From Runella defluvii (GTDB lineage: Bacteria > Bacteroidota > Bacteroidia > Cytophagales > Spirosomataceae), in NCBI RefSeq assembly GCF_014195535.1, contig NZ_JACIBY010000026.1, positions 1 through 52,908 on the forward strand: 52,908 bases of DNA, in the 5' to 3' direction. The notes beneath the pieces are model-generated. The model searched no databases and was not told where the DNA came from. It saw nothing but the letters and a program-made list of their open reading frames with translations. Position 1 is the first letter of the stretch, and each line of letters opens with the position of its first letter. A program made the position numbers and the translations under genes. Shown here one piece after another: positions 8,411 through 16,232 of this stretch.

Positions 8411-8455
8411 TACCTATTTGACTTTATATCCCAAACAACCCTATCAGCCCATTTT

Positions 8456-9604
8456 ATGAAACGTATCTCTTCTATCGACTCCGTAAGAGGCATTGTGATG
8501 GTCATTATGGCCCTCGACCATATTCGTGATTTGATTCACATTCCTTCCCAAACTCTTGATCCTACCAACTTAACGACCACCACCGCATCCATTTTTATGG
8601 CACGATGGGTTACGCATTTTTGCGCGCCGATATTTGTGTTTTTGGCAGGAACCTCCGCTTATTTATCTTCCCAAAAAGAAGGTAACCACTTGTTTTTAAT
8701 CAAGCGTGGGTTGTGGCTGGTGTTGCTAGAATTCACCGTTATTACCTTTGGTATTTGGTGGGATATTCGATTCAATGTATTTCTGTTTCAGGTCATTGCA
8801 GCCATCGGACTTAGCTTCGTCATACTTGGTTTGTTGCACCACGTATCTTCTTCAACTTTGGGCGTTGTAGGTGTGGCTATTATGGTGCTTCACGGGGCAT
8901 TTGCGCTCTTGCCCTTGCCCGAAGGTTCGGCGTTGCGAACTATTTTGACGCCTATATTTTCGGTAACTGCCTTGCCGTTGCCTGCTTCTAAAACGCTCAT
9001 TATGGGCTATCCTCTCATTCCTTGGCTGGGCATTATGTTGGCAGGATACGGCGCTGGAAGTTATTTTAAAAAGCCTGCCCAAGAACGAAAACAGATTTTT
9101 TTAAAACTGGGAGGGGCAGCCCTAGTTGCTTTTGTGGTGCTTCGTTTTACCAATATTTTACTCGACCCGCAACCTTGGTCGGTTCAAAAAGATAGCTTAT
9201 TTACTTTCCTATCTTTCATCAATGTCACCAAATACCCTCCTTCCTTGTTGTACGATTTGATGACGTTAGGAACAATGTTTTTGCTTTTGTACTGCTTTGA
9301 AAGTGCAGAAAACGCCCTCAGTCGGTTTTTTACTACCTACGGCAAAGTCCCCATGTTTTATTATTTATTGCATTGGTACATCGTTCATTTAACCATGTTT
9401 GCCATTCTTTTTGCGGAAGGATTTGGGGTCAAAGATTTTGAATTTGGGTTCAGTTTTGGCCGCCCCAAAGCCGCCAATGGCTTGCCGCTCTGGGGCGTGT
9501 ATGTGGTTTGGATAGGTATTGTCGGAGTGCTGTATCCGTTGTGCCAATGGTTTGGGAAATACAAAAAGGCAAATACCCACAGAACCTGGTTACGGTATAT
9601 TTAA
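8456..9604 (+). CDS. DUF1624 / heparan-alpha-glucosaminide acetyltransferase-like membrane protein
   Basis: A 382-residue polytopic membrane protein. The start RISSIDSVRGIVMVIMALDH matches the DUF1624/HGSNAT family, in which the R-G and D-H pairs are conserved and an internal histidine is thought to carry the acetyl group. About ten hydrophobic segments follow, including MARWVTHFCAPIFVFLAGTS (second conserved motif) and YPLIPWLGIMLAGYGAG. Family members are expected to move acyl groups across the membrane to sugars or cell-envelope glycans; the bacterial substrates are mostly unknown. The end at RTWLRYI is normal. The gene is monocistronic, bounded upstream by a terminator and downstream by a repeat-filled gap. 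Confidence 0.8.
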   Translation: MKRISSIDSVRGIVMVIMALDHIRDLIHIPSQTLDPTNLTTTTASIFMARWVTHFCAPIFVFLAGTSAYLSSQKEGNHLFLIKRGLWLVLLEFTVITFGIWWDIRFNVFLFQVIAAIGLSFVILGLLHHVSSSTLGVVGVAIMVLHGAFALLPLPEGSALRTILTPIFSVTALPLPASKTLIMGYPLIPWLGIMLAGYGAGSYFKKPAQERKQIFLKLGGAALVAFVVLRFTNILLDPQPWSVQKDSLFTFLSFINVTKYPPSLLYDLMTLGTMFLLLYCFESAENALSRFFTTYGKVPMFYYLLHWYIVHLTMFAILFAEGFGVKDFEFGFSFGRPKAANGLPLWGVYVVWIGIVGVLYPLCQWFGKYKKANTHRTWLRYI

Positions 9605-9974
9605 GTAGTAAAGCAAAAGTTCTAGAGTAGTTCAAAGTAGCCTCGGTAGAGGCGCAACATTTGTAGTAGTAACAGCAGGTAATTTTTTAATTTTTGCTTC
9701 GGACGGGGCCGCCCGAGCGGAAGCATAACTTGTTGCTTTGTTATGCTTCTCCGAAGCAAAAGGGGGTTATTGATGGGCTCTCTACTACTACAAAGGTTGC
9801 GCTTCCGCACAGGCGGCCCTGTCCGAAGCAATAGAAACTACTAATACACTAAAATTTATGCGCAACTATTTAACGAAGCGAAAAGAATCTTAGGCCCGCA
9901 GGTTCAAATTTGCCACATGCCCTTTGCATGTCTTGCCTTTTGCATATTTGCCACATGCCTTTTGCCTCTTGCCC
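9605..9974. repeat. 370-base non-coding gap filled with GCTTCGGAGAAGC-family hairpins and a 20-mer repeat
   Basis: GCCTCGGTAGAGGC followed by GCAACATTTGTAG starts at 9640. A hairpin GCTTCGGAC...GCGGAAGC occupies 9696-9724, GCTTCTCCGAAGC 9745-9757, and an inverted copy (CTACAAAGGTTGC then 9801-9829) closes the cluster. The 29 bases at 9801-9829 are repeated exactly at 44319-44347. A separate near-identical 20-mer (ATTTGCCACATGCC...) occurs at 9908-9927 and 9946-9965. No gene was seen in this gap. Confidence 0.85.
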
Positions 9975-10892
9975 TCACGGCAATTGGTAACGTTGAAAGA
10001 ACTCCCAAATGACATCGTTGGCGTTGATGGCGGTGGAAGGGTCATCGGCGGCAACGCGACTTTTAACACCCCCAGGCCAGGAATGCCCCCCGTCGTTGGT
10101 AAAATAAAACTCGATGGTACTGTTGGTGCAATTGCTCCATTTGGTGAGCGTATAATTGGGGAAAGTGTTGACCGTTTTGCTAGTTGAAGCGCAACCGTCG
10201 TTTTTTACCCAAGCTGAAAGGCCGTCGGCAACGGGCGGGAAGTAATACCCAAAAATTCCCGTGCCACCTTCGTAGGGAACTTTGGCATCAAGTTTGGAAT
10301 GAATGTGCAAAATCGGAACGGGGCGCGTTGGCTGGCAGGTAGTAGTGGTGGCCAATGTTCCTGCGACGGGAGCAATGGCGGCAATTTTGTTGGAAAGCTC
10401 ACACGCAAGGCGGTAACACATCATGGCGCCGTTTGACATACCCGTGGCATAGACTTTTTTGGGGTTGATGTTGGGGTATTTTTTTATCAATTCATCAATC
10501 AGAACACCGATAAATTTTACATCGTCAATGTTTTTCTCCACGGCGTAGTCGCAGCACGTACCTGCATTCCAGGTGCGAGCCCCCAAGATTCCGTCGCTTT
10601 GTACGCCATCGGGATAGACAATGGCAAATTGAGCGGCGTTGGCTTTTTCCGTCAATAAATAATCACTTTCCATTTGCGAACCTTTTCCGCCACCACCGTG
10701 AAGGGCGATGACCAGTGGAACGTCGTTGGATTGGTCGTAATTGGGAGGGAGATTGATTAAATAAAAGCGGTTTCGACCATCTACGGTCAGGGTTCCTTCA
10801 GTGCGACGAAGGGTAGGTTCGGCGGGCTGTGTGGGCTGGCAACCAAGGGCAAAAACAAGAAAAATTCCCAAAATGATAGATAAAGTTTTCAT
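9975..10892 (-). CDS. PHB-depolymerase / LpqC-type esterase lipoprotein
   Basis: A 305-residue alpha/beta hydrolase of the LpqC (esterase PHB) family. The lipobox FALGC places a lipid-modified cysteine at C18, so the mature enzyme is probably an outer-membrane or periplasmic lipoprotein. The oxyanion motif LHGGGG is at 64-69 and the nucleophile S153 is in GMSNGA. TCCDYAV is the family's conserved paired-cysteine motif, and the likely histidine is in GGHSWPGG. Relatives cleave polyhydroxybutyrate or feruloyl/acetyl-xylan esters; the exact substrate is not evident. The gene is monocistronic, and its 3' end abuts the repeat-filled gap. Confidence 0.85.
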   Translation of the reverse strand: MKTLSIILGIFLVFALGCQPTQPAEPTLRRTEGTLTVDGRNRFYLINLPPNYDQSNDVPLVIALHGGGGKGSQMESDYLLTEKANAAQFAIVYPDGVQSDGILGARTWNAGTCCDYAVEKNIDDVKFIGVLIDELIKKYPNINPKKVYATGMSNGAMMCYRLACELSNKIAAIAPVAGTLATTTTCQPTRPVPILHIHSKLDAKVPYEGGTGIFGYYFPPVADGLSAWVKNDGCASTSKTVNTFPNYTLTKWSNCTNSTIEFYFTNDGGHSWPGGVKSRVAADDPSTAINANDVIWEFFQRYQLP

Positions 10893-11066
10893 GGAGGTTG
10901 AAAGACTGTTTAATGGTGAAGGTGTTGCGGGTTAGATGCGAAGACAGGGCGAAAGTTTAAACTGTGCCCCTAAAAAAAGCTACTGACATAGGGTTGTCAT
11001 AGGCTGTCCCGACCTTTGTGTTGTTCAAAAAACAAAAAGAAAGTTTACCAAAAAAACACAACAACC

Positions 11067-11567
11067 ATGAAAACATTACTTAATTTATTACTGGCCGAAT
11101 TAGAAGATGAAAGTATCGGTACTCGCAAAATGTTGGCACTTGTTCCTGCCGACAAAGGCGACTGGAAACCACATGCTAAAAGTATGCCTTTGAAGGAGTT
11201 AGGAGAACACATTGCTGATTTGCCGACATGGATAACATTGGCTTTCACTACAGACGAATTGGATTTTGCCAAAAACCCCTACAACCCACATCATTGCAAT
11301 GGCGGTGAAGAACTCGTTGCCTATTTTGATAAAAACTTGGCAGAAGCAAAAGCTCACTTTGCCCAACATGAAGATGCCATGCTTGAAGAGCGTTGGCAGT
11401 TAAAAAATGGCGATGTGGTATATATGGACATCAGCAAGTACGAAACCATTCGCCATACTTTTGGCCAAATGATTCACCACCGTGCGCAGTTGGGTGTCTA
11501 TCTTCGTTTGCTTGACATTCCGATTCCAGGCGTTTATGGCCCAAGTGCCGACGAGATGGGCGCGTAG
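11067..11567 (+). CDS. DinB-family protein
   Basis: A 166-residue four-helix DinB/YfiT-like protein. The first half has ADKGDWKPHAKSMPLKELGEHIADL, with the conserved histidine of the metal-binding triad; the other two are expected in IRHTFGQMIHHRAQLGVYLRLL, which holds a dense histidine cluster typical of the fold. Family members are thiol- or metal-dependent transferases, or damage-inducible proteins of unknown role. The ATG at 11067 was chosen because upstream codons (KNKKKVYQKN) are low complexity and sit on the leader. It is monocistronic and followed by the thiamin riboswitch leader of the next operon. Confidence 0.8.
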   Translation: MKTLLNLLLAELEDESIGTRKMLALVPADKGDWKPHAKSMPLKELGEHIADLPTWITLAFTTDELDFAKNPYNPHHCNGGEELVAYFDKNLAEAKAHFAQHEDAMLEERWQLKNGDVVYMDISKYETIRHTFGQMIHHRAQLGVYLRLLDIPIPGVYGPSADEMGA

Positions 11568-11588
11568 TTCAACTATTTTTGCCAAACT

Positions 11589-11619
11589 GTTGATACTTTA
11601 AAATTCCTCCCTACTTTTG
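11589..11619 (+). promoter_or_regulatory. promoter of the TPP-riboswitch operon
   Basis: GTTG (11589-11592), a 19-base spacer and TACTTTTG (11612-11619) match the Bacteroidota promoter consensus (TTTG, about 19 bases, TAnnTTTG) with one mismatch. Transcription would begin near 11626, immediately before the TPP aptamer. Confidence 0.7.
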
Positions 11620-11629
11620 TGCTCATATT

Positions 11630-11710
11630 TCATGCACGGGGTGCTGTAAAAAGCTGAGATGATACCCGAGAACCTGAACTGGTTAGGACCAGCGGAGGAA
11701 TGCAGGAGAC
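11630..11710 (+). ncRNA. TPP riboswitch (THI element) aptamer
   Basis: The conserved THI-box pieces occur in order: ACGGGGTGC, the GCTGAGAT core, ATACCCG, AACCTGAACTGGTTAG and GGACCAGCGGAGGAA, closed by a short P1 (ATGCA/TGCAG region). CTGAGA and the CCTGA...GGTTAG...ACCAGCG arm are the thiamin pyrophosphate contacts of this RNA class. It lies 5-10 bases after the predicted transcript start and about 60 bases before a terminator, so a switch-off response to TPP is expected. The downstream genes are therefore linked to thiamin metabolism by established riboswitch logic, not by their own annotation. Confidence 0.95.
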
Positions 11711-11766
11711 AAAAGACGTAGGAGAACTAGCCCCATCGTAAGAGGGGTATATTCATACTGGTTTTG

Positions 11767-11813
11767 AAACCTCATTTCGAGCATTCGGTGCAGAAATGAG
11801 GTTTTATTTTTTA
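11767..11813 (+). terminator. riboswitch-controlled intrinsic terminator
   Basis: AAACCTCATTTC (11767-11778) pairs perfectly with GAAATGAGGTTT (11793-11804) around a 14-base loop, followed by TATTTTTT. It sits between the TPP aptamer and the first ATG at 11825, so it is the expression platform: TPP binding should favour this hairpin and cut off the operon. A weaker CCCC...GGGG pairing near 11731-11748 may belong to the alternative structure. Confidence 0.85.
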
Positions 11814-11824
11814 ATCCAACTCGT

Positions 11825-12550
11825 ATGAATGAAGAACTTCAATTGAGCGAAAAAAGCCTTGTTAATCCTCCACTGCGCAACTGGCAAGGCCGCAAAGAAT
11901 GGTTTTTTAACCGCGAACACACCGACACGTACGAACTTTGGTATGAAGGCCGCTACAAACGTGCCGAAGTTTGGCAGAAGAAAATCATGGGGCGGTTTGT
12001 CACCTCCGATACTCGCATCAAAACCTTGCTCGAATTCGGCTGCGGCACGGGGCGCTTCACCCGTTGGTGGAAAGAAATCGGCATTGAAGCCGCTGGGGGC
12101 GACATTTCTCCCTTCATGCTCGGGCAAGCAGTTCATCTTTTTGGGGGAAACTTGGTGTGGGCCGACTCCCATTTTATGCCGTTCAAAAATCATACCTTCG
12201 ATTGCCTCGCATTTATCACGACTTTTGAATACTACCGCGACCCCGTGCAGGTAATCCGTGAAGCGGCGCGCGTGGCCAAATACGGCATTGCGTTTGGCAT
12301 GATGAACCGCAATTCGCCCAAAGTCGTCCGCCGACGAGTGCAAGAAGCTTTTGGCAAAAACCCCTTTTACGTTACCGCAACGTTTTACACCCCTACCCTG
12401 CTTACCCAAAAAATCCACGAGGCGCTGGAGGGACGGAGCTATACGATTGAATGGCAAGCAACGGGGCTTCCTGAGTGGTTTCCTGTGCAAGAATGGCACG
12501 TTCCGTACGGTGATTTTTTCGGTTTGTTTGTCAAATTCAACGATGTGTAG
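11825..12550 (+). CDS. class I SAM-dependent methyltransferase in a TPP-controlled operon
   Basis: A 241-residue Rossmann methyltransferase. Motif I is LLEFGCGTGRF (about 68-78), followed by an acidic position in AAGGDISPFML and a motif IV-like DCLAFITTFEYYRDP; GKNPFYVTATFYTPTLL is the substrate-side lid typical of class I enzymes. The first 60 residues (Trp/Arg-rich, NREHTDTYELWYEGRYKRAE) are an extension seen in small-molecule methyltransferases. The substrate is unknown. It is the first gene after the TPP riboswitch and is followed two bases later by the HypE-like gene. A Trm112-like zinc ribbon ends the operon and may be its activating partner, as Trm112 is for several methyltransferases (inference). 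Confidence 0.8.
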   Translation: MNEELQLSEKSLVNPPLRNWQGRKEWFFNREHTDTYELWYEGRYKRAEVWQKKIMGRFVTSDTRIKTLLEFGCGTGRFTRWWKEIGIEAAGGDISPFMLGQAVHLFGGNLVWADSHFMPFKNHTFDCLAFITTFEYYRDPVQVIREAARVAKYGIAFGMMNRNSPKVVRRRVQEAFGKNPFYVTATFYTPTLLTQKIHEALEGRSYTIEWQATGLPEWFPVQEWHVPYGDFFGLFVKFNDV

Positions 12551-12552
12551 TG

Positions 12553-13605
12553 ATGGAAAACGCGGGCAAAATCAACGAAGAATACTTCAAACAAGTCATT
12601 TTACCCAACAGTGGTTTTCGGCGAAAAGAAGTGCTCGTCGGGCCGAATTTTGGCGTGGACGTGGCATTGATTGATTTGCTAGACGGCCGAGCAATGGCAC
12701 TTACGAGCGACCCGCTCAGCCTTATCCCGACCTTGGGACTGCAAGAATCGGCTTGGCTATCGGTGCATTTGATGGCCAACGACATCGCGACCACGAGTTT
12801 TTCGCCCCAGTATTTACAAACAGTATTAAACCTCCCAACCAGCATCACCAACGCTCAGTTTCGGGAATATTGGCAGTACATCGACCACTTTAGTCAGCAA
12901 ATTGGGGTGGCCATTACGGGAGGTCATACGGGAAGTATTGAAGGACAAAATTCGACGATTGCGGGCGGAGGAACGATGATTACCATTGCTCCCAAAGATC
13001 AAATATTGACCTCCAAAAACGCGCAAGCGGGGGATTTGATTGTGATGACCAAACAGTGCGCCATGTCGTCGGTGGCGATTTTGGCCTTGTCTTTTCCCGA
13101 AACGGTCAAACAGCGATTGGGCACAGAAATAGCCCAAAAAGCCAGCGATTTGTTTTACCAAACCTCGGTTTTGAAAGAAGCGGAGGCAGTTCGACAACTC
13201 AATGAAAAACAGCGGGTTGTCAACGCCATGCACGACGTCACGGAGGGAGGAGTGCTGGGGGCGGTGCTCGAAATGTCGGTAGCGAGTGGGCTTGGCGTGG
13301 AGGTAAACGATGAAAAAATTCCGCGTACTGCTGTAGAAATGGCGGTTTGTGAGCTGTTTGAACTTGACCCTCGCTATTGCATTGGGGCAGGTTCTATGAT
13401 ACTTTCGGTAAAGCCAGCCCACGAAACAGCGGTGGTTCAAGCGTTAGTTGAGCAGGGACTTCCAGCAACCGTAATTGGTAAGGTTGTCGCCTCTTCTGAA
13501 GGACGTACCATTATCGAAGATGGACAAAGAAAATCCTTGCCTTATTTTGAAACAGACCCGTATTGGGCGGCATTTTTTGGGGCATATCACAAAGGCTGGA
13601 AATGA
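12553..13605 (+). CDS. HypE/PurM-superfamily ATP-dependent enzyme (AIR synthase related)
   Basis: A 350-residue AIR-synthase-related protein of the HypE-like group. The N-terminal half holds LVGPNFGVDVALIDL and the ATP/Mg loop MALTSDPLSLIP...WLSVHLMANDIATTSFSP, equivalent to the STD and ND-A motifs of PurM, ThiL and SelD. GVAITGGHTGS is the glycine-rich strand, and the C-terminal half has NAMHDVTEGGVLGAVLEM. It lacks the C-terminal PRVCE cysteine tail of true HypE and there are no hydrogenase genes nearby, so it is not a hydrogenase factor. The superfamily includes ThiL, so an unusual thiamin-phosphate kinase or a related phosphate-activating enzyme is plausible. A GTG at 12550 is possible, but the ATG at 12553 is preferred. 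The next gene overlaps its stop (ATGA). Confidence 0.75.
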   Translation: MENAGKINEEYFKQVILPNSGFRRKEVLVGPNFGVDVALIDLLDGRAMALTSDPLSLIPTLGLQESAWLSVHLMANDIATTSFSPQYLQTVLNLPTSITNAQFREYWQYIDHFSQQIGVAITGGHTGSIEGQNSTIAGGGTMITIAPKDQILTSKNAQAGDLIVMTKQCAMSSVAILALSFPETVKQRLGTEIAQKASDLFYQTSVLKEAEAVRQLNEKQRVVNAMHDVTEGGVLGAVLEMSVASGLGVEVNDEKIPRTAVEMAVCELFELDPRYCIGAGSMILSVKPAHETAVVQALVEQGLPATVIGKVVASSEGRTIIEDGQRKSLPYFETDPYWAAFFGAYHKGWK

Positions 13606-14240
13606 AAAAGAGCATCTATCTAATTGCCGACCCAAGCCTCAACACATCGCTTTTGCTCCAAAAAATTGAGCAAGCGCTACGGGGCGGTTTGTTTGCGGTT
13701 CAACTTTGGAATAACTGGCGGGGTGTTTCAGCTCCACTTGCGGTGATTCAGCAAGTGCATGAATTGACCCAAGCAGCTCACGTACCTTTGTTTTTGAATG
13801 AAGGATTGGAGTATCTAAAATGGACGTGTTTCGACGGGATTCACCTCGACAAACCCAATGAAATACTTCCCTCCTTAAAAAAACAACGCCCCGATTTACT
13901 GTGGGGAATGACCTGTTCTAACTGCGTTGAAGAATTACAATGGGCCGAACAGCATTCGCTTGATTATATTTCTTATTGCTCCGTTTTTCCGTCCAAAACA
14001 AGTACGAGTTGCGAGTTAGTCACCTCCGAAACCATCCAAAATACCCGTCAATTTTACCAAGGAAAGGTATTTTTAGCGGGGGGAATCAATGAATTGACCT
14101 TACCGCGTTTGCACTCGTTGCCTTTCGACGGAATCGCTTTGGTTTCGGCCATTATGGGGACATCAAGTCCTGCCGAGGCTGTTTTGAATTACCATTCACT
14201 TTTAAATCAACCCACCGATGACAACCCATTTTCTCTCTAA
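13602..14240 (+). CDS. divergent ThiE/TenI-family protein
   Basis: A 212-residue (beta/alpha)8 protein of the ThiE/TenI family; its start overlaps the previous stop as ATGA. The family skeleton is clear: GGLFAVQLW, LFLNEG, FDGIHLD, WGMTCSN, LDYISYCSVFPSKTS, VFLAGGI and DGIALVSAIMG. Several residues normally kept in thiamin-phosphate synthase differ: VQLREK is VQLWNNW, the IND(R) motif is LNEG, VHLGQ is IHLDK, and the Lys after FPTxT is Ser. It could be a specialised thiamin-phosphate synthase, a TenI-like isomerase, or an enzyme on a modified thiazole or pyrimidine. Operon placement under a TPP riboswitch supports a thiamin-linked role. Confidence is high for the family and low for catalysis. 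Confidence 0.75.
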   Translation: MKKSIYLIADPSLNTSLLLQKIEQALRGGLFAVQLWNNWRGVSAPLAVIQQVHELTQAAHVPLFLNEGLEYLKWTCFDGIHLDKPNEILPSLKKQRPDLLWGMTCSNCVEELQWAEQHSLDYISYCSVFPSKTSTSCELVTSETIQNTRQFYQGKVFLAGGINELTLPRLHSLPFDGIALVSAIMGTSSPAEAVLNYHSLLNQPTDDNPFSL

Positions 14241-14475
14241 GTTGTGTTGCCCATTTGATAAAAGCGACCTTCATTTACAAGTTTTTACCGAAAAAGAACC
14301 AGACCTTATTCACGAAGGATTACTGGCTTGCCCAACTTGTAACCGACTGTATCCCATTATCCACGGAGTACCCATTATGATTCCTGACAATTATCGCGAA
14401 GCCCAACTGGAACAACCTTTTTTTGTAAAATGGGAAAGTCAATTGAGTCTCGAAGCGAAAGAAAAAGCAACGTAG
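14218..14475 (+). CDS. Trm112-like zinc-ribbon protein
   Basis: An 85-residue Trm112/YcaR-type protein. LSKLCCPFDKSDLHL starts the fold; CPTCNRLYPIIHGVPIMIPD is the hallmark second half. Zinc ligands seen are C11, C38 and C41; the second Cys of the first knuckle is Asp14, so metal binding may be weakened or use Asp. Trm112 proteins typically bind and stabilise SAM methyltransferases, and the first gene of this operon is one. The ATG at 14218 overlaps the ThiE-like gene by 23 bases, indicating tight co-translation. The gene converges on the Crp/Fnr-like gene only four bases away, without a separate terminator. Confidence 0.8.
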   Translation: MTTHFLSKLCCPFDKSDLHLQVFTEKEPDLIHEGLLACPTCNRLYPIIHGVPIMIPDNYREAQLEQPFFVKWESQLSLEAKEKAT

Positions 14476-14479
14476 CAAC

Positions 14480-15064
14480 TCAAGGGCGTTCTTTCGTAGC
14501 TAACTCCTTGCGGATTCTGCTCAATGATTGCGGGGTTATTTTGAGGTAAGAAGCGACGTATTGTTGCGGAACTTGGAGCAAAATTTCGGGATAACGTTTT
14601 TGTAACTCAAGGTATTTCTCCATAGCTGTGCCATAGTTCAGGAAGTCATTGTCTTTGATTTTGGTAAGAAATGTGGCTTCAATAATGGTTTTGGTAAAAA
14701 TATAAAAATTAGGAATGGTCTCATTAAATATTTCCCAGTTTTTGCGTCTGATTACCAAAACTTTCGCAGGTGTCACTGCTTGAATGGCATTTTCACAAGG
14801 AGTTAAATTGTAGAAGCTCTCCAAGTCGGCGTAAAATTGATTAGAGCGAACAAAATACTTAGTAATTTCTTCGCCCTGATTTCCAGTATCATAGCTACGT
14901 AAAATACCCTCATCCACAAACATAATTTCGTGCGCAACGGCTCCGAATTCGAGAAAATATTCTCCTGTTTTGAGGGTTTTTAAATGGACGTGGTTGAGCA
15001 CTTGCTGGATGCTATCATCGCCCAGAATTCCACCAAATTGAAGGGCTGACTTGAGTTTATTCAT
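14480..15064 (-). CDS. Crp/Fnr-family regulator
   Basis: A 194-residue protein with an N-terminal cyclic-nucleotide-binding-like barrel (about 20-115; LKTGEYFLEFGAVAHEIMFV, EEITKYFV) and a C-terminal HTH region where VPQQYVASYLKITPQSLSRIRKEL is the recognition part. It lacks the cAMP-contact Arg-Glu pair arrangement and the Fnr cysteines, like most small Bacteroidota Crp-like proteins whose ligands are unknown. It follows the epimerase gene by six bases on the same strand, so the pair is probably one operon, transcribed from the promoter near 16115. Control of the neighbouring MFS gene is possible but not shown. Confidence 0.85.
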   Translation of the reverse strand: MNKLKSALQFGGILGDDSIQQVLNHVHLKTLKTGEYFLEFGAVAHEIMFVDEGILRSYDTGNQGEEITKYFVRSNQFYADLESFYNLTPCENAIQAVTPAKVLVIRRKNWEIFNETIPNFYIFTKTIIEATFLTKIKDNDFLNYGTAMEKYLELQKRYPEILLQVPQQYVASYLKITPQSLSRIRKELATKERP

Positions 15065-15070
15065 ACTATT

Positions 15071-16093
15071 CTATTGGACTATCCCAAGTTTTAAAACACT
15101 TTCAGCGCAGGCAAGTACAGCTTCTCGGTTGGTGCGGGGGCGCCATCCAAGTTCGTTGATTGCTTTTGAATTATTGATTTTTCGTTCGACGCCTAAATCT
15201 ACTAAAATGGGCTGGAGGGTTTTGTCAAACAGTGAAAAAAGTTGCACCACAAAATTGGGCAAAAGAAACGAAGGAATCCTTCGACGAGGATAGGCAGTTT
15301 TTAAAAGCTGAGCCACTTCTTTGAACGAAATAAATCCTGCTGAACCCGCGTAACGTTGATGAGCCGCTTGGGGTTTTTCCATGGCTAAAATCAGTAACTC
15401 AGCGACCGAACGTACGTCCACCATATCGAAACCAATAGCAGGTAAAGCTGGCATGGTTCCGTCCAATGCTTTGATGACAATGTTTGCAGAAGTTCCAAAG
15501 TCTTCTTCTAACACAGGGCCTAAAATTGCCCCAGGAAGAACCGTCGTAAGTTCTAAGCCCGATTTGTCGGTTTTAATGTACTCCCACGCGGCCTTTTCTG
15601 CAATGGTTTTACTTCGGAAATAAGGAGTGGTATCTGCCAAATTGGAGACGTCTGTCCATGTATTTTCGTCAAGAACAACGTTTTTGTCATTTTTTGCTCT
15701 TCCATACAAAATAGCTGAAGAAGAGGACGTTAACACAACTCGTTTAACACCGTTTTTTGAGGCAGCTTTCAGAATATTGAGAACCCCGTTTTTAGCAGGC
15801 TCTATTAGTTCCTCATCGTTTTTGGGTAACTCTCTTGGAAACGGTGATGCAATGTGTTGCACGTAATCCATTTCTTTGGTAAGTAGCATCCACACTTTTT
15901 CGTTGCTCAAATCGGCTTCCGCAAAACTCAGTAAATGGGTATTGGCAGTGTGCTGACCAATGACAGCTTTGATGGCGTCGGCACGTTGGAGGCTACGGAG
16001 CGTCCCTACGACTTCGTAGCCTTTTTCGAGTAGTTGAATGGCCGTATGCGACCCTAAGAAACCTGTTATTCCAGTGACTAATACTTTTTTCAT
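15071..16093 (-). CDS. NAD(P)-dependent epimerase / dihydroflavonol-reductase-like
   Basis: A 340-residue extended SDR. The nucleotide motif GITGFLGS is at residues 8-15; VVLTSSSSAILYG provides the catalytic Ser and PYFRSKTIAEKAAW the Tyr-x3-Lys pair. The C-terminal substrate domain ends with the usual ELGWRPRTNREAVLACAESV. This group reduces aldehydes or ketones such as dihydroflavonols and cinnamoyl-type compounds; in bacteria the substrate is commonly unknown. ATG 16093 was chosen over an upstream ATG because the upstream codons overlap the promoter. It is the first gene of a two-gene operon with the Crp/Fnr-like regulator, and the two may form a small stress-response unit. Confidence 0.85.
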   Translation of the reverse strand: MKKVLVTGITGFLGSHTAIQLLEKGYEVVGTLRSLQRADAIKAVIGQHTANTHLLSFAEADLSNEKVWMLLTKEMDYVQHIASPFPRELPKNDEELIEPAKNGVLNILKAASKNGVKRVVLTSSSSAILYGRAKNDKNVVLDENTWTDVSNLADTTPYFRSKTIAEKAAWEYIKTDKSGLELTTVLPGAILGPVLEEDFGTSANIVIKALDGTMPALPAIGFDMVDVRSVAELLILAMEKPQAAHQRYAGSAGFISFKEVAQLLKTAYPRRRIPSFLLPNFVVQLFSLFDKTLQPILVDLGVERKINNSKAINELGWRPRTNREAVLACAESVLKLGIVQ

Positions 16094-16114
16094 GGCGATT
16101 ACTTTTGTTTTAGG

Positions 16115-16145
16115 CAAAAGTAGGGATGCCCAAAATCACTGCAAT
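16115..16145 (-). promoter_or_regulatory. promoter of the epimerase/crp operon
   Basis: On the minus strand, TACTTTTG (16122 to 16115) is preceded after a 19-base spacer by ATTG (16145 to 16142), one mismatch from TTTG. The transcript would start near 16108, which favours the ATG at 16093 over the one at 16117. Confidence 0.55.
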
Positions 16146-16232
16146 TACCAAATGGTAAGAAATGATGGAAGTAAACAGTCTCAAAATATGACGGGGCCTA
16201 AAAACCTCCCTAAAATGTCGCAATTCCCCCCC

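Noticed and set aside
9924..10187. Plus-strand 87-residue frame near the esterase
   Set aside because: It is a mirror of the esterase coding sequence and has no independent support.
12553..13605. True hydrogenase-maturation HypE
   Set aside because: It lacks the C-terminal cysteine tail of HypE and there are no other hydrogenase genes; the TPP riboswitch points elsewhere.
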